Source: Histoplasma ohiense (taxonomy: Eukaryota > Ascomycota > Eurotiomycetes > Onygenales > Ajellomycetaceae). Taken from it: a stretch of DNA of 64,000 bases. The translations under genes and the position numbers were made by a program. The stretch lies in contig JAEVHH010000001.1 in NCBI GenBank assembly GCA_017607445.1, positions 6,448,001 through 6,512,000 on the forward strand, written 5' to 3'. Positions 23,901 through 32,128 of the stretch are shown piece by piece; within the stretch, counting starts at the first letter, position 1, and each line of letters opens with the position of its first letter. The notes below the pieces were generated by a model that ran no database searches, was not told the origin of the DNA, and saw only the letters and a list, made by a program, of their open reading frames with translations.

Positions 23901-24780
23901 ATTCTTGACTGTTATTTCATTCAATTCTCAATAATCCACACAAAGATGCAGGGTTCCATCTTTCTTCAGTGTGAATAGCACTGACATGCCAGCTGAGCTC
24001 TTGAATGAACATATTCAATTCTTTTCTAATATCTTTTCAATGTATTCTCAGAGGACAGAGAGTTCTTGAGGTGATAAGTTATATATCAATTGATATGGGG
24101 GTTCCTTGCCAGGTTTGAGGTCTATGGCATGATTGTGAGATGTGTGTTCCACATCAGATATGTCTTCTTGAAATACATCAAGATAATCTTTATAATTATC
24201 TGAGATATTTGACTCAGTTGCTGCACTTGCAGCTTGTAATGATAAAGCAGCAAATATAATATTACCATCATTGATTAGTGTTGTGAATTCTTTAGCAGTA
24301 TTCAGATGCATGTGATTAATATTTAATACTTTTCTATAGATTCAGCATCTTCACACCCAATTGATATCAGAGTTCACAGCTTTCAATCACAGCATACTCA
24401 AAATTACATCATATCTGCTAATGTCAGCTTCTTCAAAATGGTGGAATCCTTCTCAGAGAATATGTTCATCATCAATAATCTTCATTGCAGCTCTTCATTG
24501 TTCATATGATTTAATCTTATGATTATCAACTGCTTTCACTACTTTTGGTTTATCTTCTGCCTTCAAGAAATATTTTGATGCTCAGACATAAGACACAAAG
24601 TTCACATTCACATCAGAATTCACTAGTGTCCACATCATCAACCATTCCACTTCTGTCAGCATCCACATATTCATCATCAATAATCATTTATCTCACAGTC
24701 TAGTTGTTCATATTCTCAATGCAGCAGCTGCTTCTACAATTGAAATTGTTGATTTTTTGCTTATCAAACTTGATTGCACT
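20970..24780 (-). pseudogene. Gypsy G pol: protease to chromodomain, degraded
   Basis: Read on the minus strand: protease region about 24650-24330, RT about 24110-23400 with intact A-Y-L-D-D near 23630-23650, RNase H about 23250-22800, integrase with its zinc-binding part at 22300-22095 (HFECDKI, CDVCQ) and catalytic part to about 21500, and a chromodomain near 21200-21110 (QYLVKWKDC). Open pieces include 24311-24048, 22904-22692 and 21335-21105. It ends at TAA 20972-20970. TGA codons occur mainly at former tryptophan sites. Confidence 0.88.
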
Positions 24781-25855
24781 TTTCAGAGTGTAATATTCAA
24801 CAATCATTTGCAATATAACCCTTCTTATGACAGTGAGAACACTTCTTCATTCAGTTATATTTATCTTTTTTGATTTGTTCAGTTGAATCTGTTTATTCCT
24901 CTTGTTTCCTCTTATTCTGACAGTTGCTAGATTTATCAGAACAATATTGATTTTCTACAAATATCACAGATCTTTCTTTGTGAATAGCACACTGTCATTT
25001 CAGCATATTTTTCTCAAGAGTCTGTAGAGTTCAAAGCAACTCTTTGTAGTTCTGAGGCTTTTGATTTTAATAGTTGAGTTCTGTGCATAATATCTTCAAT
25101 GCTTTACTACACAAGTTATTCATTCTTTGTTCTTCACTATATGGAGGTAAGTAGTATTCTCAGTCTTTGAGATATTTAGAGAAATTGTATATCAATTGTC
25201 ATTCTTGTTGCTTTGTATTTTGAAACTTTTAACTCATCAATCAGTGCTGATTCTGTGGATCATTAATTTGCATCTCTAGATGTGATAGCATATCATCAAA
25301 AGTCAACAGTGTTGCTTCTTCACATCTCTCATACAATGATACAAAATTCAACCATTTTTGCTTAATGTAGATGTCAAAATAGAGTTTAGCATCATTTATC
25401 TTATGTTCTTTCTTTCAATAATATCAGTAGTGATATGTAAAGAGAGTCAATATGCAATCTTTATAGTTCTTGAATTCTAACATATTTTTTTCTCAATAAT
25501 AGTTTTTAATCTCTAATCTCAGTGGTGTTTCATTATCATCATCTGTATCATTCACAGATCAATTTTGCAGCAGTTCTGTGGCAATATTCTGAGTTAATTG
25601 AGACTCAATGAGAGTATCTCTATGAATCTGCACTTTCAACTTGTTGAGCTGCTGTTGTGCATGCAGAATAGCTAATTGCTGCTCTCATTCATGAATTTGA
25701 TCATTCAACTGTTGCAAACACACATTGTGTTCATTGAAGACAGTAGAGGATTCAGATTGGTTTTCAAGAGATCTTGCATATATTGAGATCATCTTGCATG
25801 TTTTAACTAACATTGTGTGTTTTAACTAATGTTGCATGTTTTATTGTAGATGTGT
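24781..25855 (-). pseudogene. Gypsy G gag, degraded
   Basis: This is the minus-strand counterpart of the gypsy F gag. It has a glutamine-rich heptad region near 25740-25600, a capsid-like central part, and a zinc knuckle near 24860-24800 (CSHCHKK, then NDC). Several TGA/TAA codons break it. The short sequence between gag and the 5' LTR (25856-25897) is conserved with copy F. Confidence 0.78.
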
Positions 25856-25897
25856 GTAACAACAGACCACTCAAATAGAGTTATGAGTGATTAGAAT

Positions 25898-26168
25898 TGT
25901 AAGAGATGGTTGTAGATATAATTACAAGAGTAGTGTGAAGTACACATATAGAATGTTAAGAAGGTAGCAATCTCTATTATTCAAAGCTAATCACTGATCT
26001 TCTAATATCTACAGATATCAGCAAGCATTATATAGGCGACCACCACACACTACAGCTGTCTATGATGCTATGCACTATGTCCCTCCTCATTAATTCTGGC
26101 GTGTTCTGTGTTCTTCTATCGCCACATAGCTATTTCCTAATATAGATATCTCCGTTGCGCCTATTACA
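25898..26168 (-). repeat. 5' LTR of gypsy G
   Basis: 271 bp, ending on the plus strand at cgcctattaca, followed by the duplication atagt (26169-26173). Its outer 140 bp keep many CpGs and CC pairs. Confidence 0.94.
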
Positions 26169-26173
26169 ATAGT

Positions 26174-26205
26174 GCTAGATCGTTAATCGAAGTACGCTTG
26201 TTACA
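26174..26205 (+). repeat. 3' LTR of gypsy A, right end
   Basis: These are the last 32 bp of the LTR (gctagatcgttaatcgaag and on to ttgttaca), separated from 18735-19024 by gypsy G. The next five bases, agaat, are the visible half of A's target duplication in LTR H. Confidence 0.9.
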
Positions 26206-26227
26206 AGAATATCAGAAGCTACTCCAC

Positions 26228-27518
26228 TAGACTGACTGTGTGACCATGTATAGAACTGAAACTAAATATTTCTCCAGTTCCATTATCAAATTTCTTAGTT
26301 CTGATCTCATATAGTGTTTATTAAATTAGTCATTTTACACTGTTTATATTATAAATCTAGTCCTAGATCATGTTCTTCTTATAAATTACTGATTCTGATC
26401 CCATTTGATCTCATTTTACAAAATGGAACCAAATGGGACCATGATTTACCCTATATAGATGATATAATGCTATGAGCATTATCAAAAATCATTATCTATC
26501 AAAAGAAGTTTAGTGTATTTATGCTCTAGTTCTATTTTGAACTAGTAATGATAGTGATAGATAGATTCACTGCAGTAGATAGGTTGGCAGCGATAGATTG
26601 GCAGTGGTAGGTAGGTTGGTTGGCAGCAATAGATAGATTCGCCGCGGTAGATAGGTTGGCAGTGATAGATTAGCAGCGATAGATTAGCAGCAATAGATTA
26701 GCAGTGATAGATAGATTGGCAGCAGCAATAAATTAGCAGCGATAGATTGGCAGCAGCGATAGATTAGCAGTGATAGATTGGCAGCAGCAATAGATTAGCA
26801 GCGATAGATTAGCAGCAATAGATAGATTAGCAGCGATAGATAGATTGACAGCAGTGATAGATTAGCAGCGATAGATAGATTGGCAGTGGTAGATAAATTG
26901 GCAGCGATAGATAGGTTGACAGCGATAGATAGGTTGGCAGCGATAGATTAGCAGCGATAGATAGCTTAGTAGTGAGGGATAGCTTAGCAGTGAGAGATAG
27001 CCAGCGAGGGATAGCTTAGCAGCGAGGGATAGCTTAGCAGCGAGGGATAGCTTAGCAGCGAGGGATAGCTTAGCAGCGAGGGATAGCTTAGCAGCGAGGG
27101 ATAGCTTAGCAGCGAGGGATAGCTTAGCAGCGAGGGATAGCTTAGCAGCGAGGGATAGCTTGCAGCAATAGATAGGTTGGCAGCGGTAAATTGATTGACA
27201 GCACTAGATAGAGGTTGATATCTCCACCAATCATATCATCAGATTGATATCTAGATATGTATTATATAATCATCAGAACAGGACCAAACCTCAGTCAAAA
27301 TCATAATCAGTCCCAGATCATATTCTTATTTTTGATAGTCAGTCACTTTACATGAAATATCAAGATTTATTAGTCTCATTTCATTCATGTTCTAATAATT
27401 CTAGTCACTTTACACTCTCATTCTGATTCTGGTTCCATTGAAAATCATGCCAAGAAATGGACTAGAACCAAATCAAATCAAATCAAACATGAAATTCATG
27501 GTCCCATCAGTCAGCCTA
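26228..27518. mobile_element. Non-autonomous hAT-like DNA transposon, 1291 bp
   Basis: It is flanked by an exact 8-bp duplication, tactccac (26220-26227 and 27519-27526), in LTR H. Terminal inverted repeats of about 21 bp: the left starts TAGACTGACTG...GACCATG, and the right read inwards starts TAGGCTGACTG...GACCATG. An 8-bp duplication with TA/CAG-type ends is typical of hAT elements. There is no transposase frame; about half of the element is a minisatellite. The subterminal stretches contain repeated GGTCC/GGACC-type words (for example 26400-26440 and 27440-27510). Confidence 0.82.
26550..27212. repeat. Minisatellite inside the hAT-like element
   Basis: The left part (26550-26950) has irregular units of about 14-18 bp built on (c)agcgatagattag. 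From about 27002 to 27163 there are roughly nine nearly perfect 18-bp units, cagcgagggatagcttag. The perfect block keeps its GGG, so it was homogenised recently or escaped the transition damage. The spacing is too short and there are no unique spacers, so it is not a CRISPR array. Confidence 0.93.
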
Positions 27519-27696
27519 TACTCCACAGTGAAATAAAAAGTAAAAGAATATTAAAAACTATATAAAAGAATTGTTAGAAATTATACAAATATGAAATATA
27601 AAATAAAAAAATCATTAAAAGCTATACAGAAGAATCATTAGAGACTATATAAATATAAAATACAGAGTGAAAGGAATATTAAAAGCTATATAAAAG

Positions 27697-27969
27697 TGTG
27701 ATGGATTAGCATTCATTAGCAATTAACTTACACAATCAACTTCTGTCATTGCAATCTTATGTAACTCTCAATGTTCTTTCACTTCATGCTCTGTGCTTGT
27801 GTAGTCTCTAACAAAATTTTTTTTTTATGTAGCTTTTAATGTTCTTTCACTCTGTGCTCTGCATTTGTGTAGTCTAACAATTCTTTCATATAGCTCTCAA
27901 TGATTCTTTCACTTCATGCTCTGCATTTATATAGTCTCTAATAATTCTTCTATATAGCTCTCAATGATT
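27697..27969 (+). repeat. LTR I: partial type 1 LTR (+), interrupted by LINE1b
   Basis: It starts tgtgatggattagc directly after LTR H and runs for about 273 bp through the subrepeats (gattcttctatatagctctcaatgattct) until LINE1b begins. The remainder must lie beyond the right edge of the window, so it cannot be told whether this is a solo LTR or part of a full element. Confidence 0.85.
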
Positions 27970-28198
27970 CTAACGCGAGTACCCTCAGTCGATTCCTGCT
28001 GCCTTCATCAGTAACTGCTGCAAATTTGGAAAGATTTGATGAAGTTTTGAGAGAGATATTTGATGAATAGTGTTTTGGCATCTGTTTGAATGGAGTTTCA
28101 ACATTTCATCAAATTGCTCCATCAATACTGAGTCAAATCAACTCAGATTTTGATCACAGATAGATCTATCTTATTTTGATAATCTATTAAAATCTTAT

Positions 28199-28405
28199 TC
28201 AATTTGATCTACAGTTGCTTGAATTATTCTTGATTCTTTGTTTGTGAAAACTCTGATTGATTTTCATGTTCCAATGCATCCATGCCAAGTCCCCCCTGAG
28301 TACCTCCCAGCCACACGTGCCTGCCAAGTAACAAAAAGATACCTCGGCACAATTGACTAGTGCATACCCCATCAATTTGAATTCATCATCCCTTGAATCC
28401 CTCAT
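28199..28405 (-). other. Antisense 68-codon frame in the LINE1b 5' UTR
   Basis: The frame starts MRDSRDDEF and runs opposite to the LINE. An equivalent 68-codon frame is open in LINE1a (38455-38661), with differences at a handful of positions. It sits in the GC-richer, CpG-containing part of the 5' UTR. No known domain is recognised. It may be a by-product of a promoter region, or an analogue of antisense ORF0-type frames of other LINEs; evidence for translation is absent. Confidence 0.3.
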
Positions 28406-28664
28406 CGAATCCCTTCAAATAACCCCTCCATTGATAAGAACATAAGATAAAAGTGGAAATTTCAGTGTTTGAAAGATAACTTGATCCTTGCAAGTAGTTT
28501 ATATATATATTTATATATATATAATCTATTATAAAGGAAAAAAGTGCAGATTTAGTCTGTTGATTCTTCATTTGCATACTCATTTCTTTGGAAACTCAAT
28601 ATTCAATTTATTGAAAGCTATTCAGTAGAATAAAGTGTTTCAATTTGAATGAAAGGAAATTCAT

Positions 28665-29058
28665 TGTAACAGACGTACTTCGATTAACGATCTAGCACTA
28701 TTCTAAATACAGATTATGAATTGATTAAGAAAAGAAAGAGAAAAGAGATCAGAAGAAAAGATCATACAAAGAGGGTTCTTATAGAGAGAAGATTAGAGTG
28801 GAAGAATATCAGAAGCCACCTCACAGTGGAGCACAGAGTGAAGTACAGAGTGGAAGAACATTGAGAGTTACATGAAAGAATTGTTAGAACTACACAAGTG
28901 CAGAGTGTAAGACAGAAGAGATTATATGAAAGAATTGTTAGAGACTATACAAGTATGGAGTGCAATAACAGAGACAAGTAGATGTACATGAGTGTGAAAT
29001 GTGAGGCAGAAGAGATTGATTGTATAAGTTAACTACTAACAGATGCTAATCTATCACA
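28665..29058 (-). repeat. 3' LTR of gypsy D
   Basis: On the plus strand it runs from tgtaacagacgtacttcg to ctatcaca, 394 bp. It retains CpGs only in its first 30 bp. It contains agattatgaattgatt, the partner of the primer site next to the 5' LTR. Confidence 0.92.
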
Positions 29059-29403
29059 TTATCTCCTTCTATCAAGATAAGCAATGACTCATAGACATTG
29101 AGGGCAGTGGTATCCTTCAAGATGAACACAGATTCCCAGATTGAACAATCATATTCTATTCATTTGACAAAGTATTCACAGCAGTGATGATTGATTCTAT
29201 CATCAAGAATTGCTTCAATCTTTCATTCAAGTTCATTATCTTCTTCTATGATAATGAATGGCTGTCAGTCAGAGATTCTCTGTGAAGGGAATGGATTCTC
29301 AGCCACAGGTTGAAGCAGATTTGTGTGAAAGACATTGTGAATGTCTGATGAAGTGTTGAGTTGATAATTGTGTGTGTCTAGCACCTTCATCACAATATAT
29401 TTG
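29059..29403 (-). pseudogene. Gypsy D pol C-terminus (chromodomain)
   Basis: The minus-strand reading covers the polypurine tract (tagaaggagataa next to the LTR) and the chromodomain (near 29240-29110; the match is CEYFVKW-type), and stops at the gypsy E insertion. It continues at 55656. Confidence 0.8.
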
Positions 29404-29759
29404 TGTAACAGGCGTACTTCGATTAACGATTTGGTACTATTCTAATTACAGATTACGAATTGATTAAGAAAGGAAAGAGAAAAGAAATCAGAAGAAAAGG
29501 TTGTATGAAGAGGGTTCTTATAGAGGAAAGTTTGAAGCAGAAGAATATCAGAAGCCACTTCACAGTGGAGCACAGAGCAGAAGAACATTAAGAGATACAT
29601 ATAAGAATTGTTAGAAACTACACAAGTGCAGAGTGTGGAGTGAGGGAATCATTGAGAGCTATACAGAAGAATTGTTAGAGACTACACAAGTATGAAACAC
29701 AAAGTGAGAGAACATTAGAAACTACACAGAAGAATCATTAGAGACTATATAAATGCAGA
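29404..29759 (-). repeat. 3' LTR of gypsy E, left part
   Basis: It starts tgtaacaggcgtacttcg and contains the 63-bp subrepeats. It stops at tataaatgcaga (29748-29759), the left half of the LINE2 target duplication. It continues at 49926. Confidence 0.9.
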
Positions 29760-29776
29760 TTTGTTTGTTTGTTTGT

Positions 29777-30704
29777 ATTGATTTAACATTCTGAAGAAAA
29801 CACAGACAGCATCTGTGTTTCAGAAGCCTTCTGAAGAACATGAAGATGTGCTATACTGAAGAGATTTCTATATACACAGAGAGAAAGAAAACAGAATTCA
29901 GATGGCAACTCTTGAGAAGACTCAGCTCATTGAAAAGGATTTTACTGAGCTGTACATTCACTTCTGATCTGATGTATGATCATTCATAGTGAAGCTATAG
30001 TGTGGTTTCTGAGGGAAACTGCTGCTGCTGTGTCTGAAAGACTTTACAGTGAATGAAGAGAGATAACTCCCTCAGTTGATCTGAAACAGATGAGCTCATC
30101 ATGCTGGTTTAATCATTTGCATCAGCTGAATCAATTGAATCAATTGAATCAATTGAATCAATTGAACTGATTGTATCAATTGTACCATTTGTACTGATTG
30201 AACTGATTGAATTGATTGTACTGTTTGTACTGATTGAATCAATCAAGCTGATTATACTGATTGAATCAATTGTATCATTTGTATCAATTGCATCAGTTGA
30301 ATCTATTGTACTGATTGAATCAGTTGTATCAAATGTTGTGCTATCTGTATCATCTGTATAGGCTTGGAACTGCTGTGAGGGGCTGTCAGATGGTGTGTGC
30401 TCAGACAGCTGCATTATCTCATGCAGTACTGTGTGTAGAACTGCATACAGTCAAGCAGTTCTACAAAGTCTGTAGAGATCAGAGACTCTAGATAGACAAC
30501 AGCTGTCACTCAGTTGTATGACTGTGCTGCTGATCTTTTGAGTCAGTGAGAGAAGTGTCTCTGTGAGTGTCAACAGAGTATCAAATGTTCTGAGCTCTTG
30601 TTGTGTTCACAGACACAGATAAGCCTCACATCTGCATGCTGGAAGTGTCTGTGATATCAGAAGAAGTCTCCATGAGAGAAGTGAAGTGTGAGTCAGTAGT
30701 GAAG
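29777..30704 (-). pseudogene. LINE2 3' end with tripeptide-repeat tail
   Basis: The minus strand has an open frame, 30414-30109 (101 codons), whose second half is made of S/T-I-D-type tripeptides (SIDSIDSID) encoded by degenerate 9-bp units (attgaatca) at about 30117-30350. It follows the RNase H domain and could be the C-terminus of ORF2 or 3' UTR. The remaining 29777-30108 shows no recognisable domain. Confidence 0.5.
30117..30350. repeat. Degenerate 9-bp tandem repeat in LINE2
   Basis: Units such as attgaatca, attgtatca, attgtactg and attgaactg repeat about 26 times. The unit is three codons long, so it keeps a frame open on the minus strand (S/T-I/N-D). The right end is more degenerate than the left. 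Confidence 0.85.
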
Positions 30705-30716
30705 AGCATGTCATGA

Positions 30717-31108
30717 TTATTATTATTATTATTATTCTTCCGTTATACTCGTATGCAAGCAGCGCTTATGACGAGTCCTTGTGTGATGTTAAATACAGGC
30801 AAGAGTTGGTTATACCGGAGGAATGCTTAGTGTTGAACAGCGCCAAGAATAACAAGAACATAGGAAAATTAATGAAAGACAGAATTGGTACATGCAATAC
30901 AGGTTTCCAGCCCAGAAACAATAAGCTAAATCAGGTAGTAGGTCCGCCCGAAGGTACCTACTTGGCAAGTTCACATCCCATTATTTTAGGAGCTGAGAAG
31001 TTGGCTCCGGATGTAATGTTGTCCCCTGTGGGTTTCGAACCCACGCACCCTGGGTCCCCACGCCAAGGCGCTACCTGGTGGCCGCATTACTCATTCGGCC
31101 ACCGGGGC
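30717..31108 (-). mobile_element. S2: tRNA-derived SINE, complete, 392 bp
   Basis: An exact 12-bp target duplication, agcatgtcatga, is at 30705-30716 and 31109-31120. On the minus strand it has a tRNA-like head of about 88 nt (31108-31021) of the long-variable-arm kind, a unique body, and a 3' part ending in (AAT)n. The last 200 bp resemble the 3' end of LINE1: both have ...ATGCAT/TATAA..GAAGAAT-(AAT)n, and both contain the plus-strand words acatgca and ttccagcccagaa further in. CpGs are intact, so it is a recent arrival. A 135-codon plus-strand frame through it (30713-31120) is not considered a gene. Confidence 0.9.
31031..31101 (-). promoter_or_regulatory. Internal Pol III promoter of SINE S2
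   Basis: A box TGGCCGAATGAG (31090-31101) and B box GGTTCGAAACC (31031-31041), both on the minus strand, are near-perfect matches to tRNA promoter consensus. The stems around the B box (GTGGG/CCCAC) are complementary, as in a T-arm. Confidence 0.85.
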
Positions 31109-31120
31109 AGCATGTCATGA

Positions 31121-31654
31121 CATGCTGAGTTCTGAAGAGATCTTTACTTGATATTTCACAGTTGATCTGCTGAATCTTCAGCTCTGATATCTGATATCAG
31201 TCAGAGAGTTTTTCACAGACTCTGCTTCATCACTCTCACTCTGTCTCTTGACTGAGCTACTTGACCACTGTGTGAACTTCACTGACTGTGAGCATGGCTT
31301 TGAGTTTATAGACTGAGGCTGCAGTAGATGAGACTGTCTGCTTAGTCAGACAGTCTGCTTTCTCATTACTCTCTATTTTCATATGTTCAGAGACTCATTT
31401 CAGATCTATATTATGTTGTCTGAGGAGCTTGTGACAGCAGCTGTAGACTCAGTTTGAGAAGGCTGCTGCACTGTCTCATATGTCTTAGATGACTGAGATA
31501 TTGTCAAGACAGAGTCAGATTCAAGAGCTGATGCTGTCATCTGTGACACAGAGTAGAAACTTCATCACACACTCTAATGCACAGCAGACACCAACTGTCT
31601 CAGTGTTGAAGACATATGATATAGAGCTCAGTGCAGCTGAAAAGCTGGCCAGCT
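31121..31654 (-). pseudogene. LINE2 RNase H domain, degraded
   Basis: On the minus strand the end of RNase H can be read with several stops: a tryptophan-poor helix region near 31600-31450 and HMKIESNEKADCL near 31380-31340, matching the usual GH-x-x-I-x-GNE-x-AD-x-LAK box. The 5' side is interrupted by LINE1a (target duplication starting at 31655), and the domain continues at 38946. Confidence 0.72.
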
Positions 31655-31669
31655 CTCTGTTTCTCTGAT

Positions 31670-32128
31670 TATTATTATTATTATTCTTCAATTATAGATG
31701 CATGCAGTCAGTGACTATGGCATCTACCTGAAACACTTCAGGATTTTTCAACTCAAGAATAATTTAATATACAAAGACAATTTAAAACATGCATTATCAG
31801 AATTCCAGCCCAGAATCAAACAACTATTCAAACTGTTCAATCAAAGAAATCAAAATCAAAAGAATGTCAGTAAGTCAACACAACTTAGTTTGAAAACAAA
31901 AGAAATAAACATTGTAAAAGACAGCTTTATTATAACAAGGAAAAGAAAAACCACTGACAACAACTATAACATCAACAAAAAAACAAACCAAACTTTTCAA
32001 AACAAATTAAAACTGATCATAAACAATTTAAGAGAGACTTCAAAGCAAGATGAAAAGAAAGACTAAAAGAAAAATCAAAATAAATCAAATTGAAAATCTG
32101 ATCTCAATATTTTTAACAGACAATTCAT
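31670..32128 (-). other. LINE1a 3' UTR and (AAT)n tail
   Basis: There is no minus-strand gene here. The end ...atctataattgaagaat-(AAT)n is the part shared with SINE S2 and is presumably recognised by the LINE1 reverse transcriptase. The equivalent region of LINE1c is 61453-61868. A 122-codon plus-strand frame (31698-32066) is low in complexity and has only a shortened counterpart in LINE1c, so it is not called. Confidence 0.75.

Larger units (their letters stand above)
19025..26168 (-). mobile_element. Gypsy G (type 2 chromovirus), complete
   Basis: This is a 7144-bp element, opposite in orientation to gypsy F but the same family, with 271-bp LTRs at 19025-19295 (3') and 25898-26168 (5') and a 5-bp duplication, atagt. 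The layout is the same: gag, pol with chromodomain, and the antisense gene next to the 3' LTR. Stops in its genes are mostly at different places from F or come from the same TGG/CGA codons, so the two copies decayed partly independently. Confidence 0.95.
571..26205 (+). mobile_element. Gypsy A (type 1 chromovirus), interrupted, 5' part outside window
   Basis: The segments are 571-2223 (end of gag, protease, linker, most of RT), 16618-19024 (RNase H, integrase, chromodomain, start of 3' LTR) and 26174-26205 (end of 3' LTR). They are separated by gypsy B (target duplication aagac at 2219-2223 and 16618-16622) and by gypsy G (atagt at 19020-19024 and 26169-26173). The right flank 26206-26210 (agaat) lies inside an older type 1 LTR (H) in the opposite orientation. 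The 5' LTR and most of gag are left of the window, beyond S1. Confidence 0.9.
26206..27696 (-). repeat. LTR H: old type 1 LTR fragment split by gypsy A and a hAT-like element
   Basis: 26206-26227 (atcagaagctactccac) and 27527-27696 are consecutive parts of a type 1 LTR in minus orientation: atatcagaag, ccact and the subrepeats with agaattgttagaaa match copies C and E. It is the most decayed LTR here, with runs such as tataaaataaaaa. The part before agaat lies left of gypsy A, outside the window. It ends at 27696 where LTR I begins. Confidence 0.8.

Noticed and set aside
27002..27163. CRISPR-like array of 18-bp repeats
   Set aside because: Units are directly adjacent with no unique spacers, and they lie in a eukaryotic hAT-like element.
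31020..31108. Functional tRNA gene of the Ser/Leu kind
   Set aside because: It is followed by a SINE body and an (AAT)n tail and flanked by a 12-bp target duplication; the acceptor stem pairs only partly.
30713..31120. 135-codon plus-strand frame
   Set aside because: It runs through SINE S2 from the tail to the head and its ends lie in the target duplications; no domain is seen.
31698..32066. 122-codon frame in the LINE1a 3' UTR
   Set aside because: It runs opposite to the LINE, is rich in lysine and asparagine, and the LINE1c counterpart is shortened.
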